A DNA stretch of 64,000 nt from Limibacillus halophilus. Its GTDB lineage: Bacteria > Pseudomonadota > Alphaproteobacteria > Kiloniellales > CECT-8803. Each line of letters begins with the position of its first letter. The first letter of the stretch is position 1. Positions 46,971-54,868 of the stretch are shown piece after piece. The notes under the pieces are model-generated. The model saw only the letters and a list, made by a program, of their open reading frames with translations. It was not told where the DNA came from and ran no database searches. Where the stretch lies: contig NZ_JACHXA010000001.1 in NCBI RefSeq assembly GCF_014191775.1, forward strand, positions 372,001 through 436,000, given 5' to 3'. The position numbers were made by a program, and so were the translations under genes.

Positions 46971-48562
46971 TGGCGCAATACGACGCAATAATCATCGGTG
47001 GCGGCATCAACGGGCTCGTGACCACGGGATTGCTTCAGAAGGCTGGCCTGTCAACGCTTTTGCTGGAGGCGGGCGGTGGTTTTGGCGGGTTAGCCGCACA
47101 GGTTGATGCGGAAGGACAACCGCAGGCGCCCAGCCTGGCGCAGAGCGGTATGATTTCGCCCTCGGTTTTCCGGAGTCTGAATCTAAGCAGCCAGGGCCTG
47201 AGCGTTCAGCCTGAACGGCTGGATCAGGAATTTCATCATCCAGGCTATGACAGCTTCAGGCTCTTTGCCGGGGACGCGGACCAGCAGCAGGCTGTCATGA
47301 GTCGGTTCAGCCCCAGGGACGCGGACAGGTTGCCGGTCTTCAGAGCGCGGCTTACGCGCTTGGCGTCGGCTCTGAAACCCTTTCTGGAGCGGACGCCGCC
47401 GCGCTTGGCCGAAATGGTGCTCGCGGATCGCCTGGAGCTTTTGCGCTTGGGGGTTTCCCTGAAGCGCCTTGGCCGGGCCGATCTTCGCGATTTTCTGCGG
47501 ATCATAGCCATGAATGAGGCAGACTTGCTCGAAGAAGTCTTTGAATCAGAGGCCGCGCAAAGCCTGTTCGCCTTCGATGGCGTCTTGGGAAATCTCTTCG
47601 GTCCCCGTTCACCCAACACGGTCTTCACGCTCCTTTACCGTTGGGCGACGGCCTTTGATGGCGCAAGCGGTTCGCCTGTGCGGCCGCTTGGCGGCGCACA
47701 CGCCTTGGTTGGCGCGCTGGTGCGCCAGGCGCGCAGCTTGGGAGCCGTTCTGAGGTCCGAAGCCGAAGTCGAGCGCGTGTTGCTTGTCGATGATCGTGCT
47801 GCCGCGGTTCGTCTGACAAGTGGCGAAGAAGTCGGCGCGCCGCTGATCCTATCGAGCCTGCACCCCGGCCGCTCCTGCCTAGATCTTTTGGGTGTCGAGC
47901 ATATGGACGCCGATTGGGTCCGCAATCTGCAGCACGCCCGCGGGCGTGGGGTCAATGCGGCGTTGACTCTTTCGCTTGCCGGCCTGCCCGAGACCGAGGG
48001 AAGCGCTGCTGGATGGCTGCGCCGCCGCTTTGTGTTTGCCGGCGGTATCCGAGCACTGGAGGCGGCTCACGACAGCGCAAAGTATGGCGAGCTGCCTGAT
48101 GATCCGCCTTTCGAAGCGAGCGTATCCACAGGCGAGAAACCCGGGACGTTCCGCATGCAGGTGACGGCGCAGTACTGCCCGGAGAACCTCAAGGTATCCA
48201 GTTGGCAGCAAGAGGGAGAGAAACTTCAGAGATCGATCCTCCGGCGCCTGGAGGAGGCCTATCCAGGCTTCAATGCCTGTGTCGAAGGCGTCAGGATGCA
48301 GACCCCGTCGGATTTGGCTGCGTCCTACGGTTTACCCGGCGGTCACTGGCATCATCTCGAACTGGGGCTCGATCAGATCTATCTTCTGCGACCCCTGCCC
48401 GGTTGGGGTCAGTACAGCACGCCAGTCGAAGGGTTTTTTCTCTGCGGGGCCGGTTGCCATCCAGGCGGCGGATTGCAAGGCGCCGCTGGCGCCAACGCAG
48501 CCCATCGGGCGCTACTGCACCACAAGGCCCGGAACAAGACACTACGCGCAAAAGGAGGTTGA
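46970..48562 (+). CDS. FAD-dependent oxidoreductase, PYROXD2/CrtI-like (second of pair)
   Basis: This is the second 530-residue member of the pair. It has the FAD motif IIGGGINGLVTTGLLQKAG and C-terminal FLCGAGCHPGGGLQGAAGANAAH, so cofactor binding should be kept. The region after the first motif differs from its partner (GGFGGLAAQVDAEGQPQAP), where most relatives have VGGAAVSEE-like sequence. The two could form a heteromer with divided roles. The GcvT-like gene starts 1 base after its stop. Function is inferred from neighbours only. Confidence 0.86.
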   Translation: MAQYDAIIIGGGINGLVTTGLLQKAGLSTLLLEAGGGFGGLAAQVDAEGQPQAPSLAQSGMISPSVFRSLNLSSQGLSVQPERLDQEFHHPGYDSFRLFAGDADQQQAVMSRFSPRDADRLPVFRARLTRLASALKPFLERTPPRLAEMVLADRLELLRLGVSLKRLGRADLRDFLRIIAMNEADLLEEVFESEAAQSLFAFDGVLGNLFGPRSPNTVFTLLYRWATAFDGASGSPVRPLGGAHALVGALVRQARSLGAVLRSEAEVERVLLVDDRAAAVRLTSGEEVGAPLILSSLHPGRSCLDLLGVEHMDADWVRNLQHARGRGVNAALTLSLAGLPETEGSAAGWLRRRFVFAGGIRALEAAHDSAKYGELPDDPPFEASVSTGEKPGTFRMQVTAQYCPENLKVSSWQQEGEKLQRSILRRLEEAYPGFNACVEGVRMQTPSDLAASYGLPGGHWHHLELGLDQIYLLRPLPGWGQYSTPVEGFFLCGAGCHPGGGLQGAAGANAAHRALLHHKARNKTLRAKGG

Positions 48563-48563
48563 T

Positions 48564-49721
48564 GTGGAACCGCCAGTTCTCAAGCGGACACCCTTCCACG
48601 CGCGTATCGCGCCACTCAATCTCCTCAATGCCTGGGAACCCTGGCAAGGCTGGACGACGGCCAGCGTGCTCTATTCGGAGCAGGACGAGTATTTTGGTAT
48701 CCGGACCGGCGCCTCGCTCTATGACGTATCACCGATGATCAAGTATCGGCTGACCGGACGTGATGCGGCCCGGGTCGTTGATCGCATCATGACGCGTGAC
48801 ATATCCAAGCTGATGCCGGGTCGGGCGGCATACAGTCCTTGGTGCGACGGCAAGGGCCGGGTGATCGAGGAAGGTACGATTTTCCGCCTGGGAGAAAATG
48901 ATTTCCGGATCAATTGCGCCGAACATCTGCTGACATGGTTCGAGGCGTCGGCTTGGGGTTTTGACTGTCAGGTGCGCGACGAAAGCGACGAGATCGCGGG
49001 ATTGGCCCTGCAAGGGCCTCTTTCGCGCGCGCTCTTGCAAGACCTGGGTTTGGAAGGCGCCGCAAGTCTTCCTTACCTCGGGTTAGAGCGCTTCGACTTT
49101 GGCAGCCATGGAATCTTGGTCAGCCGGACCGGGTTTACCGGAGATTTGGGATATGAACTCTGGGTGGCGCCGGAAGATGCCCTCGCCCTTTGGGATCGCA
49201 TCATGGAGATGAGGCACCGCCGCTACATTCGGGTTATAGGCGCAAGGGCCTTGAATACGGCCCGTATCGAAGCTGGCCATATTCAGGTTCGTGCGGAGTA
49301 CGTACCCGCACATCTTGCTGTACGTGAGTCGCAGATGCGCAGCCCCTATGGGCTGGGTTTGGGTTGGGCGGTGCACCTGGAAAAACCGCATTTCAACGGC
49401 CGTCGTGCGCTGATCAAGGAACGGGCAAAGGGCGGTCCACCCAAACGCTTGGTTGGGATCGATATCCAGGGCCGCAAACCCGCAGACGGCGCTTACTTGT
49501 ATGATGGGAAAAGAGAAGTCGGTCAGGTTACCTCCGCCACCTGGTCGCCGGTTCTCAAACGCAACATCGCGTTGGCAACGGTCGATGCCGCTTTTGCAAC
49601 CCCGGGCACGATGTTGAGCGCTGAGATTTACTACGTGAAAGAGATTACCCAGGCGAAGGTGGAAGCATCGGTAAGGGTCGTGGATCACAGATTCTATCAG
49701 CCGGATCACCGACGGCTTTGA
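48564..49721 (+). CDS. GcvT-like aminomethyltransferase family protein
   Basis: This 385-residue protein has the GcvT fold: an N-terminal folate-binding domain and a C-terminal barrel. Segments are YDVSPMIKYRLTGRDAARVVDRIMTRD, LALQGPLSR, ILVSRTGFTGDLGYELWV and a final SATWSPVLKRNIALATVD. Relatives pass C1 units from glycine, sarcosine, dimethylglycine or dimethylsulfoniopropionate to tetrahydrofolate. Here it would accept methyl or methylene groups released by the neighbouring oxidoreductases. The start is GTG 48564, with AAGGAGG at 5 bases. Confidence 0.9.
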   Translation: MEPPVLKRTPFHARIAPLNLLNAWEPWQGWTTASVLYSEQDEYFGIRTGASLYDVSPMIKYRLTGRDAARVVDRIMTRDISKLMPGRAAYSPWCDGKGRVIEEGTIFRLGENDFRINCAEHLLTWFEASAWGFDCQVRDESDEIAGLALQGPLSRALLQDLGLEGAASLPYLGLERFDFGSHGILVSRTGFTGDLGYELWVAPEDALALWDRIMEMRHRRYIRVIGARALNTARIEAGHIQVRAEYVPAHLAVRESQMRSPYGLGLGWAVHLEKPHFNGRRALIKERAKGGPPKRLVGIDIQGRKPADGAYLYDGKREVGQVTSATWSPVLKRNIALATVDAAFATPGTMLSAEIYYVKEITQAKVEASVRVVDHRFYQPDHRRL

Positions 49722-49774
49722 TTGGGCGTGTTTGGAGGTCGTCTTTGCAACGTAAGTCTTAAGTCAGGAACACC

Positions 49775-51826
49775 ATGACCCGCGACCCTCGTTACGATGT
49801 GCTTTTTGAGCCGGTTCGGATCGGGCCCTTGACGGCGCGCAATCGCTTCTACCAAGTGCCACACTGTTCAGGTATGGGAAGGGCTTGGCCTCAAGCATTG
49901 GCAGCTATGCGGGCCATGAAGGCCGCGGGCGGCTGGGCCGTGGTGAATACCGAATACTGTTCCATCCATCCCTCATCGGACGACACGCCCTACCCTTACG
50001 CCAGTCTTTGGGATGCGGGCGATGTGCGGGCCAATGCGCGGATGACCGAGGCCGTTCATGATCAAGGAGCGCTGGCCGGCGTAGAGCTGTGGCATGGCGG
50101 AAACTATGTGGGGAATCTCGCAAGCCGCGAGCCGCCTATCGATATTATGAGTCTGCCTTCCCGTACCGATCCGGTGCAGAGCCGGGTTCTTTACAAGGAC
50201 GATATACGCGCTCTGCGGCGCTGGCACAGCGACGCCGCCAAACGCGCCGTCGAGGCTGGATTCGACCTTGTTTACGTCTATGCGACCCACGCCTACTTGC
50301 TTGATCACTTTCTTTCACCGGTGAGCAATCAAAGAACGGATGAGTACGGGGGCTCCCTGGAGAACCGCGTGCGCATCCTCCGCGAATTGCTCATTGAAAC
50401 CCGTGAGGCCATCGGCCCGGACCGTGCCTTGGCGGTGCGCTTCACGGCGGCGAATCTGGGAGGAAAAGGCGCCCCGACCGAAGAGCTGCGCGAGATGCTG
50501 TCGATCCTTGGGCCACTAGCAGATATCTGGGATTTGGTGGTGGATGACTACACGCTGGAGATGGGTAGCTCCCGGTTCGTCGAGGAAGGTGCGCAAGAAT
50601 CATACTTGGCGGGCCTGCGTCAGTTGCTCGGCAAGCCCGTGGTCGGCGTGGGTCGCTTCACCTCGCCGGACACCATGGTCGGCATGGTAAAACGCGGCGT
50701 CCTGGATTTCATCGGCGCGGCGCGCCCCTCGATCGCCGACCCTTTCTTGCCGCGCAAGATCGAGGAAGGTCGGTTAGAGGAGATTCGCGAGTGTATTGGC
50801 TGCAACATCTGTTATGCCTCGAACTCGCGCGGCAACCCCATTCGGTGCACGCAGAATCCGACGATGGGCGAAGAGTGGCGAAGTGGCTGGCACCCTGAAC
50901 AGATTGAACCCGCCGGCTCCAAGGATTCCATTCTGGTCGTCGGGGCGGGGCCCGCCGGGCTGGAGGCCGCCGTCGCCTTGGCGCGTCGCGGTTATGCGGT
51001 GACCTTGGCCGAAGCTTCCGACACCCTTGGCGGGCGGGTTACCCGCGAAAGCCGCTTGCCGGGCCTCGCGGCCTGGGGACGGGTACGCGATCATCGTTTG
51101 GAACTGATGAAGGGGCTGCCGAACCTGCAAGTCTATCCGGCGAGCCGCATGAGTGCGGCGGATGTGCTTGGATTTGGCGCGCCGGTGGTGGCACTGGCCA
51201 CGGGGGCGGCGTGGCGACGTGACGGCATCGGCCGACTGCACCGTGCGCCGCAGCCTGGGTTCGACTCGGCGGCCGTTTTGACGCCGGACGACCTGATGTC
51301 ACCTGAGGTCCCCGACCTGCCACCCGGTCCTGTCGTCATCTATGACGATGACCGCTATTACATGGCGGCGGTGTTGGCCGAGAAGCTCGCTCTTGGAGGG
51401 CGGGCGGTAACGCTTGTGACAACGGGTGGGACGGCTGCCGCCTGGGCCTATTTCACCGAGGAGCTGGATCGGACCAACGCGCGTTTGTTATCGCTAGGCG
51501 TGACGCTTCGCACCAGCAGCGCCGTTGTGTCCTTCGATGGCGCGGGTGCGGAGGTGTCTTGTCTCTTCTCCGATCGTCGAGAAGTATTGGCCGCTGTCGG
51601 GCTTGTGACGGTAACGGCACGCAGCCCGGAGGATTTACTCTATCGGCAGCTTATCCAGAACCCGGCGGCGTTGCGGGACTCGGGGATCAGGTTGCTGCAG
51701 CGGGTCGGTGATTGTCTGGCGCCGGCGCTGATCGCCCATGCGGTACATGCGGGGCATAGGTTCGCCCGGGAACTCGATGCATCCAAGCCCTGGGACGCCG
51801 CAAGACGTGAGCTAGCCGCCCCATGA
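49775..51826 (+). CDS. Trimethylamine dehydrogenase/DgcA-like iron-sulfur flavoprotein
   Basis: The 683-residue protein aligns closely by eye with bacterial trimethylamine dehydrogenase. An FMN barrel starts RYDVLFEPVRIGPLTARNRFYQVPHC, with Cys30 matching the residue that binds FMN covalently. Tyr60, Tyr169 and His172 also match known active-site positions. A [4Fe-4S] motif is at C340, C343, C346 and C358, followed by an ADP/FAD-binding domain (VVGAGPAGLEAAVALARRG). The two tryptophans of the trimethylammonium bowl are not seen, so the substrate probably differs, perhaps dimethylglycine or another N-methyl amine, as for DgcA of Pseudomonas. Confidence 0.9.
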   Translation: MTRDPRYDVLFEPVRIGPLTARNRFYQVPHCSGMGRAWPQALAAMRAMKAAGGWAVVNTEYCSIHPSSDDTPYPYASLWDAGDVRANARMTEAVHDQGALAGVELWHGGNYVGNLASREPPIDIMSLPSRTDPVQSRVLYKDDIRALRRWHSDAAKRAVEAGFDLVYVYATHAYLLDHFLSPVSNQRTDEYGGSLENRVRILRELLIETREAIGPDRALAVRFTAANLGGKGAPTEELREMLSILGPLADIWDLVVDDYTLEMGSSRFVEEGAQESYLAGLRQLLGKPVVGVGRFTSPDTMVGMVKRGVLDFIGAARPSIADPFLPRKIEEGRLEEIRECIGCNICYASNSRGNPIRCTQNPTMGEEWRSGWHPEQIEPAGSKDSILVVGAGPAGLEAAVALARRGYAVTLAEASDTLGGRVTRESRLPGLAAWGRVRDHRLELMKGLPNLQVYPASRMSAADVLGFGAPVVALATGAAWRRDGIGRLHRAPQPGFDSAAVLTPDDLMSPEVPDLPPGPVVIYDDDRYYMAAVLAEKLALGGRAVTLVTTGGTAAAWAYFTEELDRTNARLLSLGVTLRTSSAVVSFDGAGAEVSCLFSDRREVLAAVGLVTVTARSPEDLLYRQLIQNPAALRDSGIRLLQRVGDCLAPALIAHAVHAGHRFARELDASKPWDAARRELAAP

Positions 51827-51859
51827 AACGGGTGGAAATCGGATCAAAGGGAGAAAACC

Positions 51860-52645
51860 ATGAGTGGTCAGCATGAGGAAGAGTACAGCGATAGCCTGAT
51901 CGATTTCCTGGAGGTGGTTTGGGGCGAAGGCTACCTCTCTCCGGGCGGTGGCGAGGAGGTCTCGCGGATTCTGGAAGGCCTGTCTCTTGCTGGTCGGCGT
52001 GTGCTGGATATCGGATGCGGTTCGGGAGGAATCGCGATGGAGTTGGTAACTCGCTATGCGGCGGGGGCTGTCGTCGGGATTGATGTGGAAGCCGGCGTTC
52101 TCAAACGCGCAGAGACACGCATTGCCGCCGCTGGCCTTGCCGACCGCATCACATTGCGCAAGGTGGCGCCTGGACCGCTCCCATTCAAAGAGACGGCTTT
52201 CGATATCGTTTTCAGCAAAGACTCGATGATCCATATACCAGACAAGGAGGCCCTTTTTGCCGACGTCTTCCGGGTCCTCAAGCCCGGCGGTTGGTTTGTT
52301 GCCAGCGACTGGCTCATCAGTCACGACGGCGAACCATCGGACGACATGAAAGCCTACGTAGCACTGGAGGGCTTGAGTTTTGGCATGGCCTCTCCGCAGC
52401 GCTATGCCAAAGCGCTCGAAAGCGCCGGGTTTGTCGAGGTTGCGCTCAGCAATCGGAATGCCTGGTACCGATCGGTGGCGGAGCGCGAGCTATCCGCCAT
52501 CGCCGGGGAGCTTTACGGACCGGCCTGCGAGGCGGCGGGCCGGGAAACGGTCGATCACAACATTCGAACCTGGGAATCGATGCTGAAAGTCCTGCGCAGC
52601 GGCGAACATTGCCCGCACCACCTGCGCGCTAGGAAACCAGCCTAG
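51860..52645 (+). CDS. SAM-dependent methyltransferase, phosphoethanolamine-methyltransferase-like
   Basis: This is a 261-residue class I methyltransferase with SAM motif VLDIGCGSGGIAMEL. The flanking GYLSPGGGEEVSR and VFSKDSMIHIPDKEALFADVFRVLKPGGW strongly resemble phosphoethanolamine N-methyltransferases, where the tyrosine of YLS and the Asp and His of the second segment contact the substrate. Whether the substrate here is phosphoethanolamine or another amine cannot be decided. It lies 33 bases after the TMADH-like gene, an odd place for a methylating enzyme within a demethylating locus. Confidence 0.86.
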   Translation: MSGQHEEEYSDSLIDFLEVVWGEGYLSPGGGEEVSRILEGLSLAGRRVLDIGCGSGGIAMELVTRYAAGAVVGIDVEAGVLKRAETRIAAAGLADRITLRKVAPGPLPFKETAFDIVFSKDSMIHIPDKEALFADVFRVLKPGGWFVASDWLISHDGEPSDDMKAYVALEGLSFGMASPQRYAKALESAGFVEVALSNRNAWYRSVAERELSAIAGELYGPACEAAGRETVDHNIRTWESMLKVLRSGEHCPHHLRARKPA

Positions 52646-52667
52646 CCAGGGACGGAGAACCAGCCAT

Positions 52668-53882
52668 TCAGTCCTGATAGTGCTCGCGGTCCAGCTTTGC
52701 AAGTTCGCCGGGGGCCGGAGGCTCCGGCAATCGGGAACCAGGAACGGCTTCATGTATCAAGTCATGGAAATGCCGAACCGAGGTTTCGTATTCCGACAGG
52801 GGGCCGAGTTCGTATCCGTGACTTCCCAAGCCTTGCTGCACGCGGTGACAAAGCTGAAAATCCTCCGCGGCGACCTGACCGTTTATTCGGCCATTGAGGT
52901 AACGAAGCGCGCGCATCTCCCGGCGGCTATCGGCGTGGCCGTAAACCAAGGTTCGGACTTTCGAACGCTTCGGGCCGAGCGGAAGGATCTGGAAGAAATC
53001 CACACAGTCCGGATAGACGTCGATTCCGAGATTGGGCGGCATGGAAAAGAACATCCAACGTTTGGCGCGCTCGCCGGACAGGTGTGACAAGGCTTTGCCT
53101 GATAGCGCCTGATAGTGACGTTCGCTCCAGTTGGATGAGGGCCGATCTTTCATCCGCGATATCGAATAGGCCACACCGTGGGCGTTCGCTTCGCCCAACA
53201 GGTCATTGTCCAGCATACGGTGATATCCGGGGTGGCCAATTGGAATGTGGTAGTTTTCAAGATTGTTGTCGATTGCGACCTTCCAGTTGACCTCCCAAAT
53301 ATCTTCCCAGCTTTCCTCCAGCCGTTCCATGCTGGGAATGTCGTAGGGCGCCAGCAATTTGGCGAAGTCACCCCATATGTCGGCGACGCTGGGCCCACCT
53401 TCGGGATCATCGGCGGCGGCGACACGCACGAAGATGAAGCCGTGCAGTACCTCAAGGTCGACCTGACGCAAGCCGTGATCTTCTTTCACAAGCCCAGGGA
53501 AGCTGGCCTCGGACGGCACTGCCGCGAGGCGGCCGTCGAGGCGATAGTTCCAGCCATGATAAGGGCAGATGATCCGCTTTTTGCAGCGGCCTTCTCCCTC
53601 CAGCAGCTTGGAGGCGCGGTGCCGGCAAACGTTCTGGAACGCACGCAAGGCGCCGGTCTCATCGCGTACGATCAGAATGCTGTCGCGCATTAGTTGCAGG
53701 GTGAAATAGCTGCCGGGGGCGGCCACGTCGGAAACGTGACAGGCAATCTGCCAGGACGGTAGGAGCACGCGCTGGTACTCAAGCTCCAGCATCTCGGCGT
53801 TGCCATAGGTCCAGGCAGGCAGCCCGGCCCTCAGCGGCGTATCGTTTTCCGCTTCCGGCTTAAGCTCCTCATCGTATGACAT
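52668..53882 (-). CDS. Rieske oxygenase alpha subunit, choline monooxygenase/GbcA-like
   Basis: This 404-residue ring-hydroxylase-type oxygenase has a Rieske cluster with C86-x-H88 and C106-x2-H109. Its mononuclear iron site is in DNNLENYHIPIGHPGYH (His212, His217, with Glu209 at the position of the bridging acid). The glutamate instead of aspartate and the overall pattern match enzymes acting on quaternary amines (choline, glycine betaine, carnitine, stachydrine) better than aromatic dioxygenases. No reductase gene is adjacent. The divergent promoter region carries palindrome CAAACGTTTG and an ATTGAACAAAC element. Confidence 0.88.
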   Translation of the reverse strand: MSYDEELKPEAENDTPLRAGLPAWTYGNAEMLELEYQRVLLPSWQIACHVSDVAAPGSYFTLQLMRDSILIVRDETGALRAFQNVCRHRASKLLEGEGRCKKRIICPYHGWNYRLDGRLAAVPSEASFPGLVKEDHGLRQVDLEVLHGFIFVRVAAADDPEGGPSVADIWGDFAKLLAPYDIPSMERLEESWEDIWEVNWKVAIDNNLENYHIPIGHPGYHRMLDNDLLGEANAHGVAYSISRMKDRPSSNWSERHYQALSGKALSHLSGERAKRWMFFSMPPNLGIDVYPDCVDFFQILPLGPKRSKVRTLVYGHADSRREMRALRYLNGRINGQVAAEDFQLCHRVQQGLGSHGYELGPLSEYETSVRHFHDLIHEAVPGSRLPEPPAPGELAKLDREHYQD

Positions 53883-53890
53883 AGCGCCCT

Positions 53891-53940
53891 CAAACGTTTG
53901 TAAGGTTTATGATTAAATGAAGTTTATTGAACAAACGTAT
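53891..53940. promoter_or_regulatory. Divergent operator region between Rieske oxygenase and GFA genes
   Basis: A perfect 10-base palindrome CAAACGTTTG (53891-53900) lies just upstream of the Rieske start. ATTGAACAAAC (53926-53936), identical to that before the TetR gene, follows 25 bases later in an AT-rich stretch. Regulation by the BetI-like protein is inferred. Confidence 0.45.
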
Positions 53941-54049
53941 AGCGAAATTATGTGATTTTGTCAAGTGAAGTGCCGACTTCCATCTGTCGTCGAATGATAC
54001 GACAGGAATAGACTGACGCAATGATTCGGGAATGGGAAGGATTGAATCG

Positions 54050-54451
54050 ATGTTGCTCAAGGGAGGCTGCCTTTGCGGCGATCTGCGCTACAGCATTGAA
54101 ACTGCGGGAGGGGTCGCGGATTACTGTCACTGTGTTTACTGCCGACGAGCAAGTGGGGCGCCAGTGGTTGCCTGGCTGCAGGTTCCGCCCGCGCAATTCA
54201 CACTGCTTTCTGGCAATGTACGGCACTTCACCGCAGCGCCAGGAAGTCACCGTCACTTCTGCGCAAGGTGCGGCGCTCAGGTCTATATGTCGGACGACGA
54301 GGGTCGGTCGATCGGCATCGCCATTGCCGGTTTGGATGATCCGGAGCAGGTGTCGCCCTCGGCCCACGGGTTTGCGGCGCGGAAACTGAATTGGTTGACA
54401 TTAGTGGACGACTTGCCGCGGTACCCTGGCCCACCGCCGCATGACGAATAG
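54050..54451 (+). CDS. GFA family (glutathione-dependent formaldehyde-activating-like) protein
   Basis: This 133-residue zinc protein of the GFA fold has the expected cysteine motifs: GGCLCGDLRY (C7, C9), CHCVYCRR and CARCG. The founding member was proposed to bind glutathione and formaldehyde, though a catalytic role is debated. Formaldehyde detoxification would suit a locus with several N-demethylating enzymes. ATG 54050 has GGAAGG at about 9 bases; an in-frame ATG at 54032 is also possible. It is divergent from the Rieske gene. Confidence 0.87.
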   Translation: MLLKGGCLCGDLRYSIETAGGVADYCHCVYCRRASGAPVVAWLQVPPAQFTLLSGNVRHFTAAPGSHRHFCARCGAQVYMSDDEGRSIGIAIAGLDDPEQVSPSAHGFAARKLNWLTLVDDLPRYPGPPPHDE

Positions 54452-54578
54452 CCGAGAGACAGACCTGAAAATTTGGAACTCCGCTAAATCCGGTCGACCT
54501 CACAATCAAACAGGCCTGGCCGGCATTGTATTGCGGGGCCAAGTGCGACTCATCCGGACAGTGTAAAGCCAAACACAA

Positions 54579-54621
54579 TGGTTCTATTTTACAACGACAA
54601 AAAACGTATTGATTAGAACCA
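54579..54621 (+). promoter_or_regulatory. Inverted repeat before the candidate small RNA
   Basis: TGGTTCTA (54579-54586) and TAGAACCA (54614-54621) form a perfect 8-base inverted repeat with a 27-base AT-rich centre. It could be a regulator operator or part of a promoter. Confidence 0.4.
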
Positions 54622-54644
54622 AATTATATGCATAGTACTAACCG

Positions 54645-54868
54645 ACGAGACAACGAGACGGCACACGGGGGACGACCAAGACGGAATTAAAAACTGAGAA
54701 TGCCGTGCCAACTTCCGATGTTTGGGCAAAACAGAAAAGTCGCCGTAATCCATACATTGGTAGGTTGGGCCTTGGGGGGTCAGGTGGCATATCTCGTGAG
54801 AAGATCGGTCAACGATCCTGATGTATGCTCGACGTTCAAGCCCTGGCTTCTCGGCCGGGGCTTTTTTT
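54645..54868 (+). ncRNA. Candidate small RNA in 415-base gene-free gap
   Basis: The gap 54452-54866 has no convincing gene. Downstream of the inverted repeat there are small hairpins, such as GATCG-GTCAA-CGATC (54803-54817), and the stretch ends in an intrinsic terminator with no upstream open reading frame to serve. A short structured transcript of about 220 bases is the simplest reading. Its 5' end is a guess, as no strong -35/-10 pair was found. Confidence 0.35.
54838..54868 (+). terminator. Plus-strand intrinsic terminator
   Basis: AAGCCCTGGC (54838-54847) pairs with GCCGGGGCTT (54854-54863) with one mismatch-like wobble, followed by a run of seven T including the stem end. It faces away from the GFA gene and overlaps the end of the minus-strand MocR gene. 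Confidence 0.75.

Noticed and set aside
52668-53882. Naming the Rieske oxygenase gbcA or cntA
   Set aside because: The partner reductase and the rest of either pathway are absent, and substrate residues cannot be resolved by eye.
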